DNA of 9,872 nucleotides from Rhodospirillaceae bacterium (GCA_029883045.1 JAOUJU010000049.1:1-9872), one strand, 5' to 3'; positions 1-6,956 are shown, numbered from the stretch's first letter. A program made the numbers and translations. Notes: generated by a model from the letters alone, not told the origin.

Positions 1-1323
1 ACAGCGTTCAAGCGTGCGCGCTAATATATCGGCACTGGTGGCGGCTATGGTAATGGGCCGTCCCCGCATGGAACCGGAATTATCAATCAATAGCGTTACT
101 ACGGTGTCACGAAAATCAGCATCAAATTCTTGTTTGAACGAAAGCGGATGCATGGGATCGGTAACAACCCGCGAAAGGCGCCCAGCATCAAGCATGCCTT
201 CTTCCAAATCAAATTCCCATGAACGCGATTGCTTAGCCATAAGGCGGCGTTGCAACCGATTGGCAAGCTTTCCCACCACACCTTCAAGGCGCGCTAATTG
301 TTTGTCCAGTTGTTCGCGCAGACGGGTTAGTTCAATTGCTTCGCTTAGTTCGCCCGCACTTACCACCTCATCGAATTCGTTGCAAAAGGTATGATAGGGC
401 GGGGTGCGTGGTTCATTTTCGGGCCAGTTATTGTTTTGCTCGGTTGGCCCTGACGGGTTTTCACCGCCAGTTATCATGTCTTGCTCTTCGCCCGCATCGC
501 CACCTTCGTCGCCAAGCGCCACGTCGCTGGCTGCCTGTTGACCCATATCGCCGGGGCTTTCATCGTTGCCATCTGCTTCATCGTTGCCGTCTTGTTCATC
601 GCCATCACCGCCATCTGATGCATCATCTTCATCTTGTTCTTCTTCGTTTTGGCTAGCAGGGGGAAGATTAGCAAGGTCAAGCTGTTGAAACATTTCATAA
701 GCTGCCTCAGCAAACGATTTTTGGTCCTCTAAATTTTTTGCAAGCCGGTCAAGGGCACCTGGCGCGCGTTCATTAAGCCACCCGCGCCATAGATCGGCCA
801 ATGTTTTGGCATGTTTGGGTAGGGTTTCTTTGCTCAGGCGTTCACGCGCCAATAGACCCAGCGCTTGCAGGCTGTGGGCGGGGTCACGTTCGGTTATGTC
901 GCGGTAATTTTCCGCTGCCAATTCATGAATTGCACTAAGGTTTTTTCTGACACCGGGGTAATCAATTTCGCCCAATGCCTCAACCCGTACTTGTTCAAGA
1001 ACATTAAAAAGCCGTTTGGCCTCATCCCCTTGGGGGCTTATATTTTTATGTAGTTTTTCGTCATGGTAATGCAGACGTAACGCAACCGCATCTGCGTTTC
1101 CGCGCAAACGTTCTATGTCGGCTGCACTTGGTTTTTCTGCTGGTTCGGGAATAATAGCAGAATTACCCGAAAGGCTGGCCGCTTCCATCCCGCGGGAAAA
1201 GCTAACCAAAACTTCGCGCCGTCCGGACATGGCCTTTAATGTCGCTTGGGTGACGCGTTTTATTGCTTCGGAATTTGTTTCTTTTTTTAACAACTGTCCA
1301 TCAACCGGGTTTATTGCCAGCAT
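1..1323 (-). CDS. cobT: Cobaltochelatase subunit CobT (3' part missing, runs off left edge)
   Basis: CobT works with CobS and CobN in the aerobic cobalamin pathway, inserting cobalt into hydrogenobyrinic acid a,c-diamide in the cytoplasm at the cost of ATP. The 441 visible residues fit the family layout. There is a helical N-terminal domain (about 20-215) with the RLRGNADAVALRLHYHDE and VRVEALG blocks. A very acidic Asp/Glu/Gly linker follows (about 226-282), then a charged helical stretch (about 325-370). Last is the beginning of a von Willebrand A domain whose MIDAS motif DNSGS is at 414-418. The rest of the VWA domain lies outside the window; full proteins are usually a little over 600 residues. 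The ATG at 1323 overlaps the 3' end of cobS by 23 bases, so the two are probably translated together. No strong Shine-Dalgarno is visible, so the start is likely but not certain. The open frame is uninterrupted to base 1. Confidence 0.95.
   Translation of the reverse strand, partial: MLAINPVDGQLLKKETNSEAIKRVTQATLKAMSGRREVLVSFSRGMEAASLSGNSAIIPEPAEKPSAADIERLRGNADAVALRLHYHDEKLHKNISPQGDEAKRLFNVLEQVRVEALGEIDYPGVRKNLSAIHELAAENYRDITERDPAHSLQALGLLARERLSKETLPKHAKTLADLWRGWLNERAPGALDRLAKNLEDQKSFAEAAYEMFQQLDLANLPPASQNEEEQDEDDASDGGDGDEQDGNDEADGNDESPGDMGQQAASDVALGDEGGDAGEEQDMITGGENPSGPTEQNNNWPENEPRTPPYHTFCNEFDEVVSAGELSEAIELTRLREQLDKQLARLEGVVGKLANRLQRRLMAKQSRSWEFDLEEGMLDAGRLSRVVTDPMHPLSFKQEFDADFRDTVVTLLIDNSGSMRGRPITIAATSADILARTLERC
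559..594. repeat. Two 18-bp tandem copies inside the acidic linker of cobT
   Basis: Two adjacent 18-base units begin with the same 12 bases (TTCATCGTTGCC on the + strand) and then diverge. A more degenerate third copy may follow at 595-612. On the coding strand they give the repeated peptide DGNDEA/DGNDES. They extend the acidic spacer in multiples of six residues and keep the frame. This probably reflects slippage in a low-complexity linker rather than a separate genetic element. Confidence 0.5.
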
Positions 1324-2293
1324 TAGAATTTATTGATTCCGGTAATTCTTCGCCAAAGCAACGCTGAAAATATTCGGCAACTATTGAACGCTCTAATTCA
1401 TCGCATTTATTAAGAAAGCTAAGACGGAACGCTGTTCCGACATTGCCAAAAATTTCTGCGTTTTCGGCCCAGGTAATGACCGTTCTTGGGCTCATGACAG
1501 TTGAAATATCACCTTGGATGAAACCTTCGCGGGTTAGTTCAGCAACGCGAACCATCGCGGCTACGGTTTCTTTACCTTTGGGGGTGTCATAATGGGTTGC
1601 CTTGGCCAGCACAATTGCGACCTCGTCCTTGAACGGAAGGTAATTAAGTGTGGTGACAATATTCCACCTGTCCATTTGTCCTTGGTTTATTTGTTGGGTG
1701 CCGTGATAAAGCCCGGTGGTATCGCCCAAACCAATTGTATTTGTGGTGGAAAAAAGCCTGAAACTGGGGTGGGGGTGGATGACCCTGCTTTGATCAAGAA
1801 GCGTCAACTTGCCCTCGACCTCAAGCACGCGCTGGATGACAAACATAACATCTGGCCGGCCGGCATCGTATTCATCAAAAACTATCGCTACCGGGTTTTG
1901 TAAGGCCCACGGCAAAAGTCCTTCACGAAATTCGGTTACCTGTTTTCCGTCCTTTAGTACGATTGCATCTTTGCCAACCAAATCAATTCTAGATACATGG
2001 CTATCAAGGTTTACCCTTACCAATGGCCAGTTAAGCCGCGCCGCCACTTGTTCAATGTGGGTTGATTTTCCGGTTCCATGATAACCTTGGATCATTACCC
2101 GGCGGTTGTGCTTGAAGCCCGCAAGAATGGCTAACGTGGTGTCAAAATCAAACTGATAAGCATTATCAATTGTCGGAACGTGTTCTTCGCCAACGCTAAA
2201 TGCCGGAACATCCATATCGATATCAATGCCAAATGTTTGGCGAACATCAAGGCTGATGTCGGGTGCGCTCAGGGGGAATTCATTTGATGCCAT
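1301..2293 (-). CDS. cobS: Cobaltochelatase subunit CobS, AAA+ ATPase
   Basis: CobS is the ATPase motor of the CobN-CobS-CobT cobaltochelatase and forms a ring-shaped complex with CobT in the cytoplasm. The 330-residue product has the usual family length. It opens with the CobS-specific N-terminal region (DISLDVRQTFGIDIDMDVP, 12-30). The Walker A motif GYHGTGKST is at 70-78 and Walker B VAIVFDEYD at 135-143. The sensor-1 region FSTTNT is at 181-186, DRW at 208-210, and a sensor-2-like SPRT at 268-271. No key residue is missing. The ATG at 2293 is preceded by a modest purine stretch (GAAAGAAAA). The gene lies 47 bases downstream of the J-domain gene and overlaps cobT at its 3' end. The three are probably one transcript. 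I see no cobalamin-riboswitch-like leader. Confidence 0.97.
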   Translation of the reverse strand: MASNEFPLSAPDISLDVRQTFGIDIDMDVPAFSVGEEHVPTIDNAYQFDFDTTLAILAGFKHNRRVMIQGYHGTGKSTHIEQVAARLNWPLVRVNLDSHVSRIDLVGKDAIVLKDGKQVTEFREGLLPWALQNPVAIVFDEYDAGRPDVMFVIQRVLEVEGKLTLLDQSRVIHPHPSFRLFSTTNTIGLGDTTGLYHGTQQINQGQMDRWNIVTTLNYLPFKDEVAIVLAKATHYDTPKGKETVAAMVRVAELTREGFIQGDISTVMSPRTVITWAENAEIFGNVGTAFRLSFLNKCDELERSIVAEYFQRCFGEELPESINSNAGNKPG

Positions 2294-2340
2294 AATGTTT
2301 TCTTTCAGGGGTTGGATAATTAGATTTTTGCAAATGTGGG

Positions 2341-2964
2341 TTACAGTAACGAGCTATCAAACGCAACCATGATCAATTGATAGGCTTCTGAAACATCCTT
2401 GAATTTTTCTTCCGATTCTTTGTTGCCGCCATTGGCGTCAGGGTGGTGTATTTTTACCAGCTTTTTATATTTTTTTCTTATTTCTTCTTTACTAGAGGGT
2501 GGCTCAATATCAAGCAAGGAATACGCGCGCATCAATTTAGTATCAGCCCGCGGTCTTTTTTCCCACTCGTGTTTATTGGCGCTTTTTTTACCGCCGCCAA
2601 CAGCACCTTCGTAAACGCCGAAGTCATCCCTTATTTCTGGACCATCGGCCCCAAAGCGGGCCTTGTGCGCGCTTGGCCCGGAACCTAGTTTCCATGTTGG
2701 GCGTTGCCAGACGGTGTCGTTGCGTATTTCTCTTTCGACCTCGTCATCACTAAGGCCTTCAAAAAAATTCCACGATTTATTGTGTTCGCGCGCGTGATCG
2801 ACGCAATACCAGACATAATCGCTCATCTGTCGGGGTGAGCGATTGGCTTTATGTTCGCCGTGGTTTTCACACCCAGGCCATTCGCAAGTGCGCACATGCT
2901 TTTTGCCGGCATCATCGTTGCTAAAGGATGGGTCAAACCCTGTGTTTATAGCTCTTTTATTCAT
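2341..2964 (-). CDS. J-domain (DnaJ-like) protein with N-terminal Cys/His cluster
   Basis: The 207-residue protein has a C-terminal J-domain of about 60 residues (145-207) with the diagnostic HPD tripeptide at 174-176. It also has the basic helix II before it (EEIRKKYKKLVKIHH). Such domains recruit DnaK/Hsp70 and stimulate its ATPase. The Gly/Phe region and CxxCxGxG zinc fingers of true DnaJ are absent, so this is a specialised co-chaperone. The N-terminal half carries C27-x4-C32-x2-H35 and C54-x2-H57, a spacing that could bind one zinc ion; that is inference. The J-domain at the C-terminus, with the extra domain in front, matches a family I associate with alphaproteobacteria. The gene heads the cobS-cobT cluster and is divergent from bolA. 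The client is unknown. The ATG at 2964 has no clear Shine-Dalgarno. Confidence 0.9.
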   Translation of the reverse strand: MNKRAINTGFDPSFSNDDAGKKHVRTCEWPGCENHGEHKANRSPRQMSDYVWYCVDHAREHNKSWNFFEGLSDDEVEREIRNDTVWQRPTWKLGSGPSAHKARFGADGPEIRDDFGVYEGAVGGGKKSANKHEWEKRPRADTKLMRAYSLLDIEPPSSKEEIRKKYKKLVKIHHPDANGGNKESEEKFKDVSEAYQLIMVAFDSSLL

Positions 2965-3153
2965 TGTATAACTATGGGCTTTGCGCCCGTTTGTTGCAAG
3001 GTTAGGCGCAATATGACACAGTTTGAGCCCAATATTTTCCCATTATTTATTTAATATTTTTTGGCATTTTTTCTTGATTATCAGGCAATTGGATACCATC
3101 TATGCGCCTTAAAGAAACAAGCAAAAACCGCCAGCAAAGGAGCACCCATTTTA
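2965..3153. other. Divergent intergenic region between the J-domain gene and bolA
   Basis: This 189-base gap must contain the start signals for both divergent genes. The middle (about 3038-3075) is AT-rich. A short hairpin, GGGC and GCCC around TTTGC, lies at 2974-2986 in the leader of the J-domain gene. I could not identify a convincing -35/-10 pair on either strand. No small RNA, riboswitch or extra ORF is apparent. Confidence 0.5.
3136..3142 (+). promoter_or_regulatory. Ribosome binding site that fixes the bolA start
   Basis: AAAGGAG ends 11 bases before the ATG at 3154. The reading frame is open further upstream from a TTG at 3061. That earlier codon has no purine-rich site before it, and it would add 31 residues not expected in BolA proteins. 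The ATG at 3154 is therefore preferred. Confidence 0.75.
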
Positions 3154-3429
3154 ATGCGAATCCATAATGCGCTGAAAGAAAAGCTAACCACTGCTTTTGC
3201 CCCCACATCTTTGGAAATAATTGATAATTCAGCCAAGCACGCCGGGCACAGCGGCGCCCACCCCGAAGGGGAAAGCCATTTTAAGGTAATTATTGTTTCC
3301 AATCTGTTTGACGGCAAATCCCGGGTAGAGCGCCAACGCATGGTGTTTGATGTAATAAAAGACGAGATGAGCGGCCATATCCACGCGATGGAATTAAAAA
3401 CCATGACCCCCGCAGAGGCCGAAAAATAA
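3154..3429 (+). CDS. bolA: BolA family protein
   Basis: BolA proteins are small stress-linked proteins of the class II KH-like fold. They pair with monothiol glutaredoxins to share or transfer Fe-S clusters, and some affect cell shape and transcription. The 91-residue product has the family size and motifs. These are SHFKVIIVS at 41-49, the FDGKSRVERQRMV helix-turn region at 52-64, and the C-terminal HIHAMELKTMTP at 75-86, including the conserved His77. A flexible Gly/His-rich loop (29-40) sits where BolA proteins have their variable metal-ligand loop. The N-terminal IHNALKEKL is the usual first helix. A bolA gene facing a J-domain gene is a common arrangement in alphaproteobacteria. No glutaredoxin gene is in the window. 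Assignment to the BolA family is firm; which BolA subgroup is not decided. Confidence 0.93.
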   Translation: MRIHNALKEKLTTAFAPTSLEIIDNSAKHAGHSGAHPEGESHFKVIIVSNLFDGKSRVERQRMVFDVIKDEMSGHIHAMELKTMTPAEAEK

Positions 3430-3606
3430 ACAGGAAAATAAAATAGATAAAATTTTATTCAAATTTTTTATAAATTTTACATATATATATTATCATTTTA
3501 AGAATGATTAAAATAAACCTTGCGCGTATGGGTGGTTTATAGTTTTATGTTTCAGTTCTTATGAGGGGGGGCTTAACGCACAAAATTCCATGAAGGGATT
3601 GATTAA
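3430..3606. other. AT-rich intergenic region and leader of the RHH gene
   Basis: The first 85 or so bases (3430-3515) are almost all A and T. They include the 12-base palindrome ATAAAATTTTAT (3447-3458), an (AT)5 run (3481-3490), and a 6-bp inverted repeat ATCATT/AATGAT around TTAAG (3492-3508). None has a GC-rich stem, so a bolA terminator is not clear. A possible promoter for the downstream gene is TTGCGC (3520-3525), 17 bases, TTTTAT (3543-3548), which is a weak match. A run of seven G lies at 3565-3571. Confidence 0.5.
3592..3598 (+). promoter_or_regulatory. Ribosome binding site supporting the TTG start of the RHH gene
   Basis: GAAGGGA lies 8 bases upstream of the TTG at 3607. No in-frame ATG exists between it and the conserved N-terminal strand of the protein. 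The next in-frame ATG (3685) would remove the strand that contacts DNA in this fold. Confidence 0.7.
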
Positions 3607-3927
3607 TTGTCCTCTATCGATAGTAAACTTGTCAGCAGAAACGTAACAATATCAGGTCACAGAACTTCTATTCGTCTTGAGGTCCACATGTGGGAAGCCT
3701 TCGACGAGATTTGTGCGCGCGAAGGAATGAGCGCACATCAGCTTTGTTCAATGATTGATGACAATCGTAACGATTCAAGTCGCACTGCAGCAGTTCGGGC
3801 GTTTGCGGTTAATTATTTCCGTTCAGCCGCAACCGAAGATGGCCATCGCAGTGCCGGACATGGAAAGATCCCAGAAAATACCAGCGCCATTTATGGCAAC
3901 GGTAATGTCCGGTCTTTATCTGCATAA
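3607..3927 (+). CDS. Ribbon-helix-helix domain protein (RHH_4-like)
   Basis: This 106-residue protein has the pattern of a small alphaproteobacterial ribbon-helix-helix family (the type I know as RHH_4). It has a basic N-terminal strand SRNVTISGHRTSIRLE (10-25), a first helix MWEAFDEICAREG (28-40), a turn with MSAH, and a second helix (about 43-50). The DNSR-like region and a third helix TAAVRAFAVNYFRSAA (60-75) follow. The family is presumed to bind DNA as a dimer, but its targets are not known to me. The C-terminal 30 residues are polar, Gly/His-rich and probably flexible. The start is TTG at 3607, chosen for its ribosome binding site and because the conserved strand begins a few residues later. 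The gene converges with the CNNM/CBS gene, with only 21 bases between them (3928-3948) and no obvious hairpin terminator. Confidence 0.85.
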   Translation: MSSIDSKLVSRNVTISGHRTSIRLEVHMWEAFDEICAREGMSAHQLCSMIDDNRNDSSRTAAVRAFAVNYFRSAATEDGHRSAGHGKIPENTSAIYGNGNVRSLSA

Positions 3928-3948
3928 TTTAGTTTTTATTTTGTTGTC

Positions 3949-5223
3949 TTAGGTATCTGCCAATTCAGTTGGTGGGGTAACCCTAAGGGCTGTTATTTGT
4001 TGGTTGTGCCTGCGCATAATTTCAAAACGAAATCCATGAAACATAAAATTTTGCCCGACATCGGGTATGCGCCTTGCTTCATGCAGCACTAAACCGGCAA
4101 TGGTTGCGGCTTCTTCGTCTGGCAAGTGCCAGCCTAGTTGGCGATTGAGGTCGCGAATGGTTACATCGCCCTGCACAACGAAGCTGCCATCAGGGTGAAT
4201 ATGAACACCTGGCACCGAAACATCATGTTCGTCTGATATTTCGCCAACTATTTCTTCAAGAATATCTTCCAACGTTACAATACCCAAAAGGCTTCCGTAT
4301 TCGTCAACAACAAGCGCGAAATGCTCACGCCTAGAACGAAATGCCTGAAGTTGGTCTGAAAGGGGGGTGTACTCAGGTACAAACCACGGTTTGCTGGCAA
4401 TGGAAATAATGTCTATGTCGTTGATGCTGCTACCCTTGCTTTCGCGATCACGAATTTCGCGCAGCAATGCCTTAGCATGCAAAACACCAACTATGTTATC
4501 GGGGTTGCCCCGCCATATGGGGATTCTGGTGTATGGGCTTTTGAGAACCTCGGTAATAATTTTTTCAATTGAATTGCTGGCGCTCAAGGTTGCTACCATG
4601 CGGCGGTGAATCATTATTTCGCCCACCTGAACATCATCAAGATCAAGAACGCTTTTTAACATATGATGATGCCCCTCAACGTCATCATGTTCGGCGTGCA
4701 TTTCAATGGTGCCGCGAATTTCTTCGGTCGGGGAGTGGTAAACATCTTCGCCGTGCAAATCGACGCGAAATAAAAACAAAATGGCCCTAACCAAAAGATT
4801 GATTGTGTAAACAAATGGGGCAAGAAAAAACAGCAACATGTTTACTACAGGTGAAACCAAAAGTGCGGTCCTGTTAGAATGGCGAAAGGCATACGTTTTA
4901 GGCAAGATTTCGGAAAAAACAAGAACCAGCAAGGTCATGGCGATGGTTGCATAAACAACACCTGCCTCACCAAAAATTGTAATCAATAGGCTAGTTGCCA
5001 ATGCGCTAGCCAGAATATTAACCAAGTTGTTACCAAGAAGAATTGTCCCAATCAGGCGGTCTTTTTTTCTAAGCAGTCGGTTAACAAGCCCGGCGCGAAG
5101 ATTGCCACCCTTTTCCAGCTGATGCATAAGCGGTTTTGATGCTGCAGTAAGAGCCGTTTCCGACCCTGAAAAAAATGCAGACATAATAAGTAAAATAAAT
5201 ATAGCACCTGCAGTTAATAACAT
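3949..5223 (-). CDS. CNNM/CBS-domain membrane protein (HlyC/CorC/TlyC family)
   Basis: The 424-residue protein has the full family layout. An N-terminal CNNM (DUF21) membrane domain (about 1-155) carries FFSGSETALT at 17-26, GNNLVNI at 64-70 and SEILPKT at 104-110. Two CBS domains follow (about 203-260 and 272-328), the second ending VDEYGSLLGIVTLEDILEE. The C-terminal CorC/HlyC domain is at about 345-415. Members sit in the inner membrane with the CBS pair in the cytoplasm. Several are tied to magnesium or cobalt export or resistance; the old label hemolysin is unlikely to describe the function. The substrate here cannot be read from sequence. The gene follows aroB by 45 bases and is probably the third gene of the aroK operon. 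The ATG at 5223 is the only standard start after the aroB stop in this frame. Its ribosome binding site is unusually distant. Confidence 0.94.
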   Translation of the reverse strand: MLLTAGAIFILLIMSAFFSGSETALTAASKPLMHQLEKGGNLRAGLVNRLLRKKDRLIGTILLGNNLVNILASALATSLLITIFGEAGVVYATIAMTLLVLVFSEILPKTYAFRHSNRTALLVSPVVNMLLFFLAPFVYTINLLVRAILFLFRVDLHGEDVYHSPTEEIRGTIEMHAEHDDVEGHHHMLKSVLDLDDVQVGEIMIHRRMVATLSASNSIEKIITEVLKSPYTRIPIWRGNPDNIVGVLHAKALLREIRDRESKGSSINDIDIISIASKPWFVPEYTPLSDQLQAFRSRREHFALVVDEYGSLLGIVTLEDILEEIVGEISDEHDVSVPGVHIHPDGSFVVQGDVTIRDLNRQLGWHLPDEEAATIAGLVLHEARRIPDVGQNFMFHGFRFEIMRRHNQQITALRVTPPTELADT

Positions 5224-5259
5224 TGTGCTGCACCCGGTGCCTTTAAGGCCCGGCCTCCT
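5224..5259 (-). promoter_or_regulatory. Distant Shine-Dalgarno with a foldable spacer before the CNNM/CBS gene
   Basis: On the minus strand a perfect AGGAGG (5259-5254) is followed by 30 bases before the ATG at 5223. The first 20 bases of that spacer, CCGGGCCTTAAAGGCACCGG (5253-5234), can pair with themselves. CCGG pairs with CCGG and GCCT with AGGC, with one bulged A and a TAA loop. This gives an 8-bp, mostly GC stem. Folded, it leaves 10 unpaired bases between AGGAGG and ATG. No T-run follows, so it does not look like a terminator. The overlapping GCACCGGGTGC and GTGCAGCAC can form short competing hairpins. The role in translation is inference. Confidence 0.55.
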
Positions 5260-5268
5260 GATTAAATG

Positions 5269-6402
5269 TTAGTTGGTTAGGTAATCTTCAATCATACCGT
5301 TCACGGTTTCATTGCTTATATCAGATGTAATAAAAGCATCCCCAATGGCGCGGGCAAGAACGAAGGCAATTTTTCCATCCTTTACCTTTTTATCTCTGCT
5401 CATGTGTTCTAGCAATCGCTTTGCCGTCCAGTCAGATTGCATTATTTCAGATATTCCGACCGCTAGACCGATGTCTTTAAAATGGTTGCGAACTTTTTGG
5501 AAATCATCCATTGAGCAATGCCCGGTGCGTTGGGACAAATCAAACGCCATAACCGAACCAATTGCCACCGCTTCACCGTGCAGCAATTTATCTGAATACC
5601 CGGTTTCGGACTCAAGCGCATGACCAAAGGTATGACCAAGGTTGAGCAGTGCCCTAACGCCTGATTCTCGCTCATCCTTAGCAACAATTTCGGCTTTGGC
5701 TTTGCAGCTTGTTAAAACCGCTTTTATTCTTGCTTCGACGTTTCCGTCTATTATTGCGCGGCCGTTTGCAACCAACCAATCAAAGAAACCCGCATCGCTG
5801 ATAAGACCGTATTTTACAACTTCGCCGTAACCGGAAAGAATTTCCCTTCGGGGCAGGGTATCAAGGGTTGCAATGTCGCCCAGCACAAGACGTGGTTGAT
5901 AAAAAGCACCAACAAGATTTTTTCCAAAACGTGAATTTATTCCGGTCTTGCCGCCAACCGAACTATCCACCTGGGAAAGAAGCGTTGTTGGTATTTGTAT
6001 GAAAGGAACACCACGAAGGGTTATGGCTGCGGCAAATCCGACTAGATCGCCGATTACTCCGCCGCCAAGCGCAATCAAGGTTGTTGTGCGTTCAATTTTT
6101 AGCTCAAGCAGGCTTTCGATAAGCTCTTGCAGCATGGCGAAGCCTTTACTTTCTTCGCCAGCAGGAAGGGTTAACGAGGTTGCGTCAATGTTGGCATTTT
6201 TTAACGAAGCCATAAGTGGGGCAAGGTGGTGCGGTGCAACATTAGTATCGGTTATTACGACCACGCGCGGGCTTTGCAGTAGCGGCTTTATATAATCTGC
6301 CCCATGGCTAAGCAGGCCAGACCCAAGCAAAATGTCGTAACTTCGCTCGCCTAGCTCAACCCGTAGTTTTTCCACATTTGTTGTATTAGAACCTGTATTC
6401 AA
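5269..6402 (-). CDS. aroB: 3-dehydroquinate synthase AroB
   Basis: AroB converts DAHP to 3-dehydroquinate, the second step of the shikimate pathway to aromatic amino acids, using NAD+ and a divalent metal in the cytoplasm. The 377-residue product has all family landmarks. These are the NAD-binding GGGVIGDL at 113-120 and the active-site stretch PTTLLSQVDSSVGGKTGIN at 138-156. GYGEVVK at 191-197 holds metal ligand Glu194. NLGHTFGHALE at 254-264 holds His257 as ligand and His261 in the active site, and LLHGEAVAIG at 273-282 holds His278-region ligand His277 or its neighbour. The start is a TTG that overlaps the aroK stop as TTGA. It is supported by GAAGGA 9 bases upstream and by the usual short N-terminal lead before VELGERSYDI. 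It is followed by the CNNM/CBS gene after 45 bases, so the three are likely co-transcribed. Confidence 0.97.
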   Translation of the reverse strand: MNTGSNTTNVEKLRVELGERSYDILLGSGLLSHGADYIKPLLQSPRVVVITDTNVAPHHLAPLMASLKNANIDATSLTLPAGEESKGFAMLQELIESLLELKIERTTTLIALGGGVIGDLVGFAAAITLRGVPFIQIPTTLLSQVDSSVGGKTGINSRFGKNLVGAFYQPRLVLGDIATLDTLPRREILSGYGEVVKYGLISDAGFFDWLVANGRAIIDGNVEARIKAVLTSCKAKAEIVAKDERESGVRALLNLGHTFGHALESETGYSDKLLHGEAVAIGSVMAFDLSQRTGHCSMDDFQKVRNHFKDIGLAVGISEIMQSDWTAKRLLEHMSRDKKVKDGKIAFVLARAIGDAFITSDISNETVNGMIEDYLTN

Positions 6403-6956
6403 TTTAGCTGTTCCTTCAGGGCGATCTCTATCTTGTTAACCATTTCATCGTGCGTGTGGTTTCCGCTTTCAATCGTTATATCGGCAGTTGCGTAAACTGG
6501 GTAGCGTTCCTTGGTAAGGTTTTCCAGTATTTCAGCCGGATTACCTTTTTTTAGCAATGGCCTTCCTCCGCGCCTAGAGGTGCGCTCCAACAGGGTTTCT
6601 AGATCAGCTTTTAACCAGATCGAAATAGCGTGGCTTTTAATGGCGTCTCTTATTTCCTTGTCCATAAAGGCCCCACCACCGGTGGCTAACACACATGGAC
6701 CCTCGCTTAGGATTCTCAATATTACCCGGCGCTCACCGGCGCGGAACTCTTCTTCGCCGTAGATATCAAAAATATCATCAATCGAAAGACCAGCTGCGGC
6801 CTCTATTTCTTCATCGGCATCAATAAACTTAAGGCCCAGATGTTTGGCCAAGCGCCTACCGACACTGGTTTTTCCGGCACCCATTAGGCCCACCAGCACC
6901 AGAGCCTTCCCATTTATAGGGGATATCTTGTTATTTTGATCGGTTTGTTCACTCAT
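6399..6956 (-). CDS. aroK: Shikimate kinase AroK
   Basis: AroK phosphorylates shikimate at the 3-hydroxyl with ATP, the fifth step of the shikimate pathway. The 185-residue product (counted from the ATG at 6956) has Walker A GLMGAGKT at 23-30 and the shikimate-binding DAD at 46-48. EFRAGE at 70-75 supplies the conserved Arg72, the Gly triplet is at 93-95, the lid arginine is in GRPLL (Arg132), and ERYPVY sits near 150-155. It is slightly longer than the E. coli enzyme through a polar N-terminal lead of about 16 residues. A TTG directly before the ATG could also start translation; the ATG is preferred as the commoner codon, and only a weak purine site (AAGCGAAAA) precedes either. Its last codons overlap the aroB start, which suggests coupled translation of these two enzymes of one pathway. 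Confidence 0.96.
   Translation of the reverse strand: MSEQTDQNNKISPINGKALVLVGLMGAGKTSVGRRLAKHLGLKFIDADEEIEAAAGLSIDDIFDIYGEEEFRAGERRVILRILSEGPCVLATGGGAFMDKEIRDAIKSHAISIWLKADLETLLERTSRRGGRPLLKKGNPAEILENLTKERYPVYATADITIESGNHTHDEMVNKIEIALKEQLN

Noticed and set aside
1..1320. Several open frames on the plus strand opposite cobT
   Set aside because: They give low-complexity Arg/His/Leu/Ser-rich peptides and lie opposite a clearly conserved protein; they are mirror frames of cobT.
3061..3153. In-frame upstream extension of bolA from a TTG
   Set aside because: There is no ribosome binding site before the TTG, the extra 31 residues do not fit BolA proteins, and AAAGGAG precedes the ATG at 3154.
2294..3153. 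Cobalamin riboswitch controlling cobS and cobT
   Set aside because: The gap before cobS is only 47 bases, and the leader upstream of the J-domain gene shows no B12-box-like or extended paired structure.
3447..3473. Possible terminator after bolA
   Set aside because: The palindromes are made only of A and T, have no GC-rich stem and no clear T-run directly after a stem.
3949..5223. Hemolysin
   Set aside because: The HlyC/TlyC name is historical; the CNNM, double CBS and CorC domains point to an inner-membrane ion-related protein.
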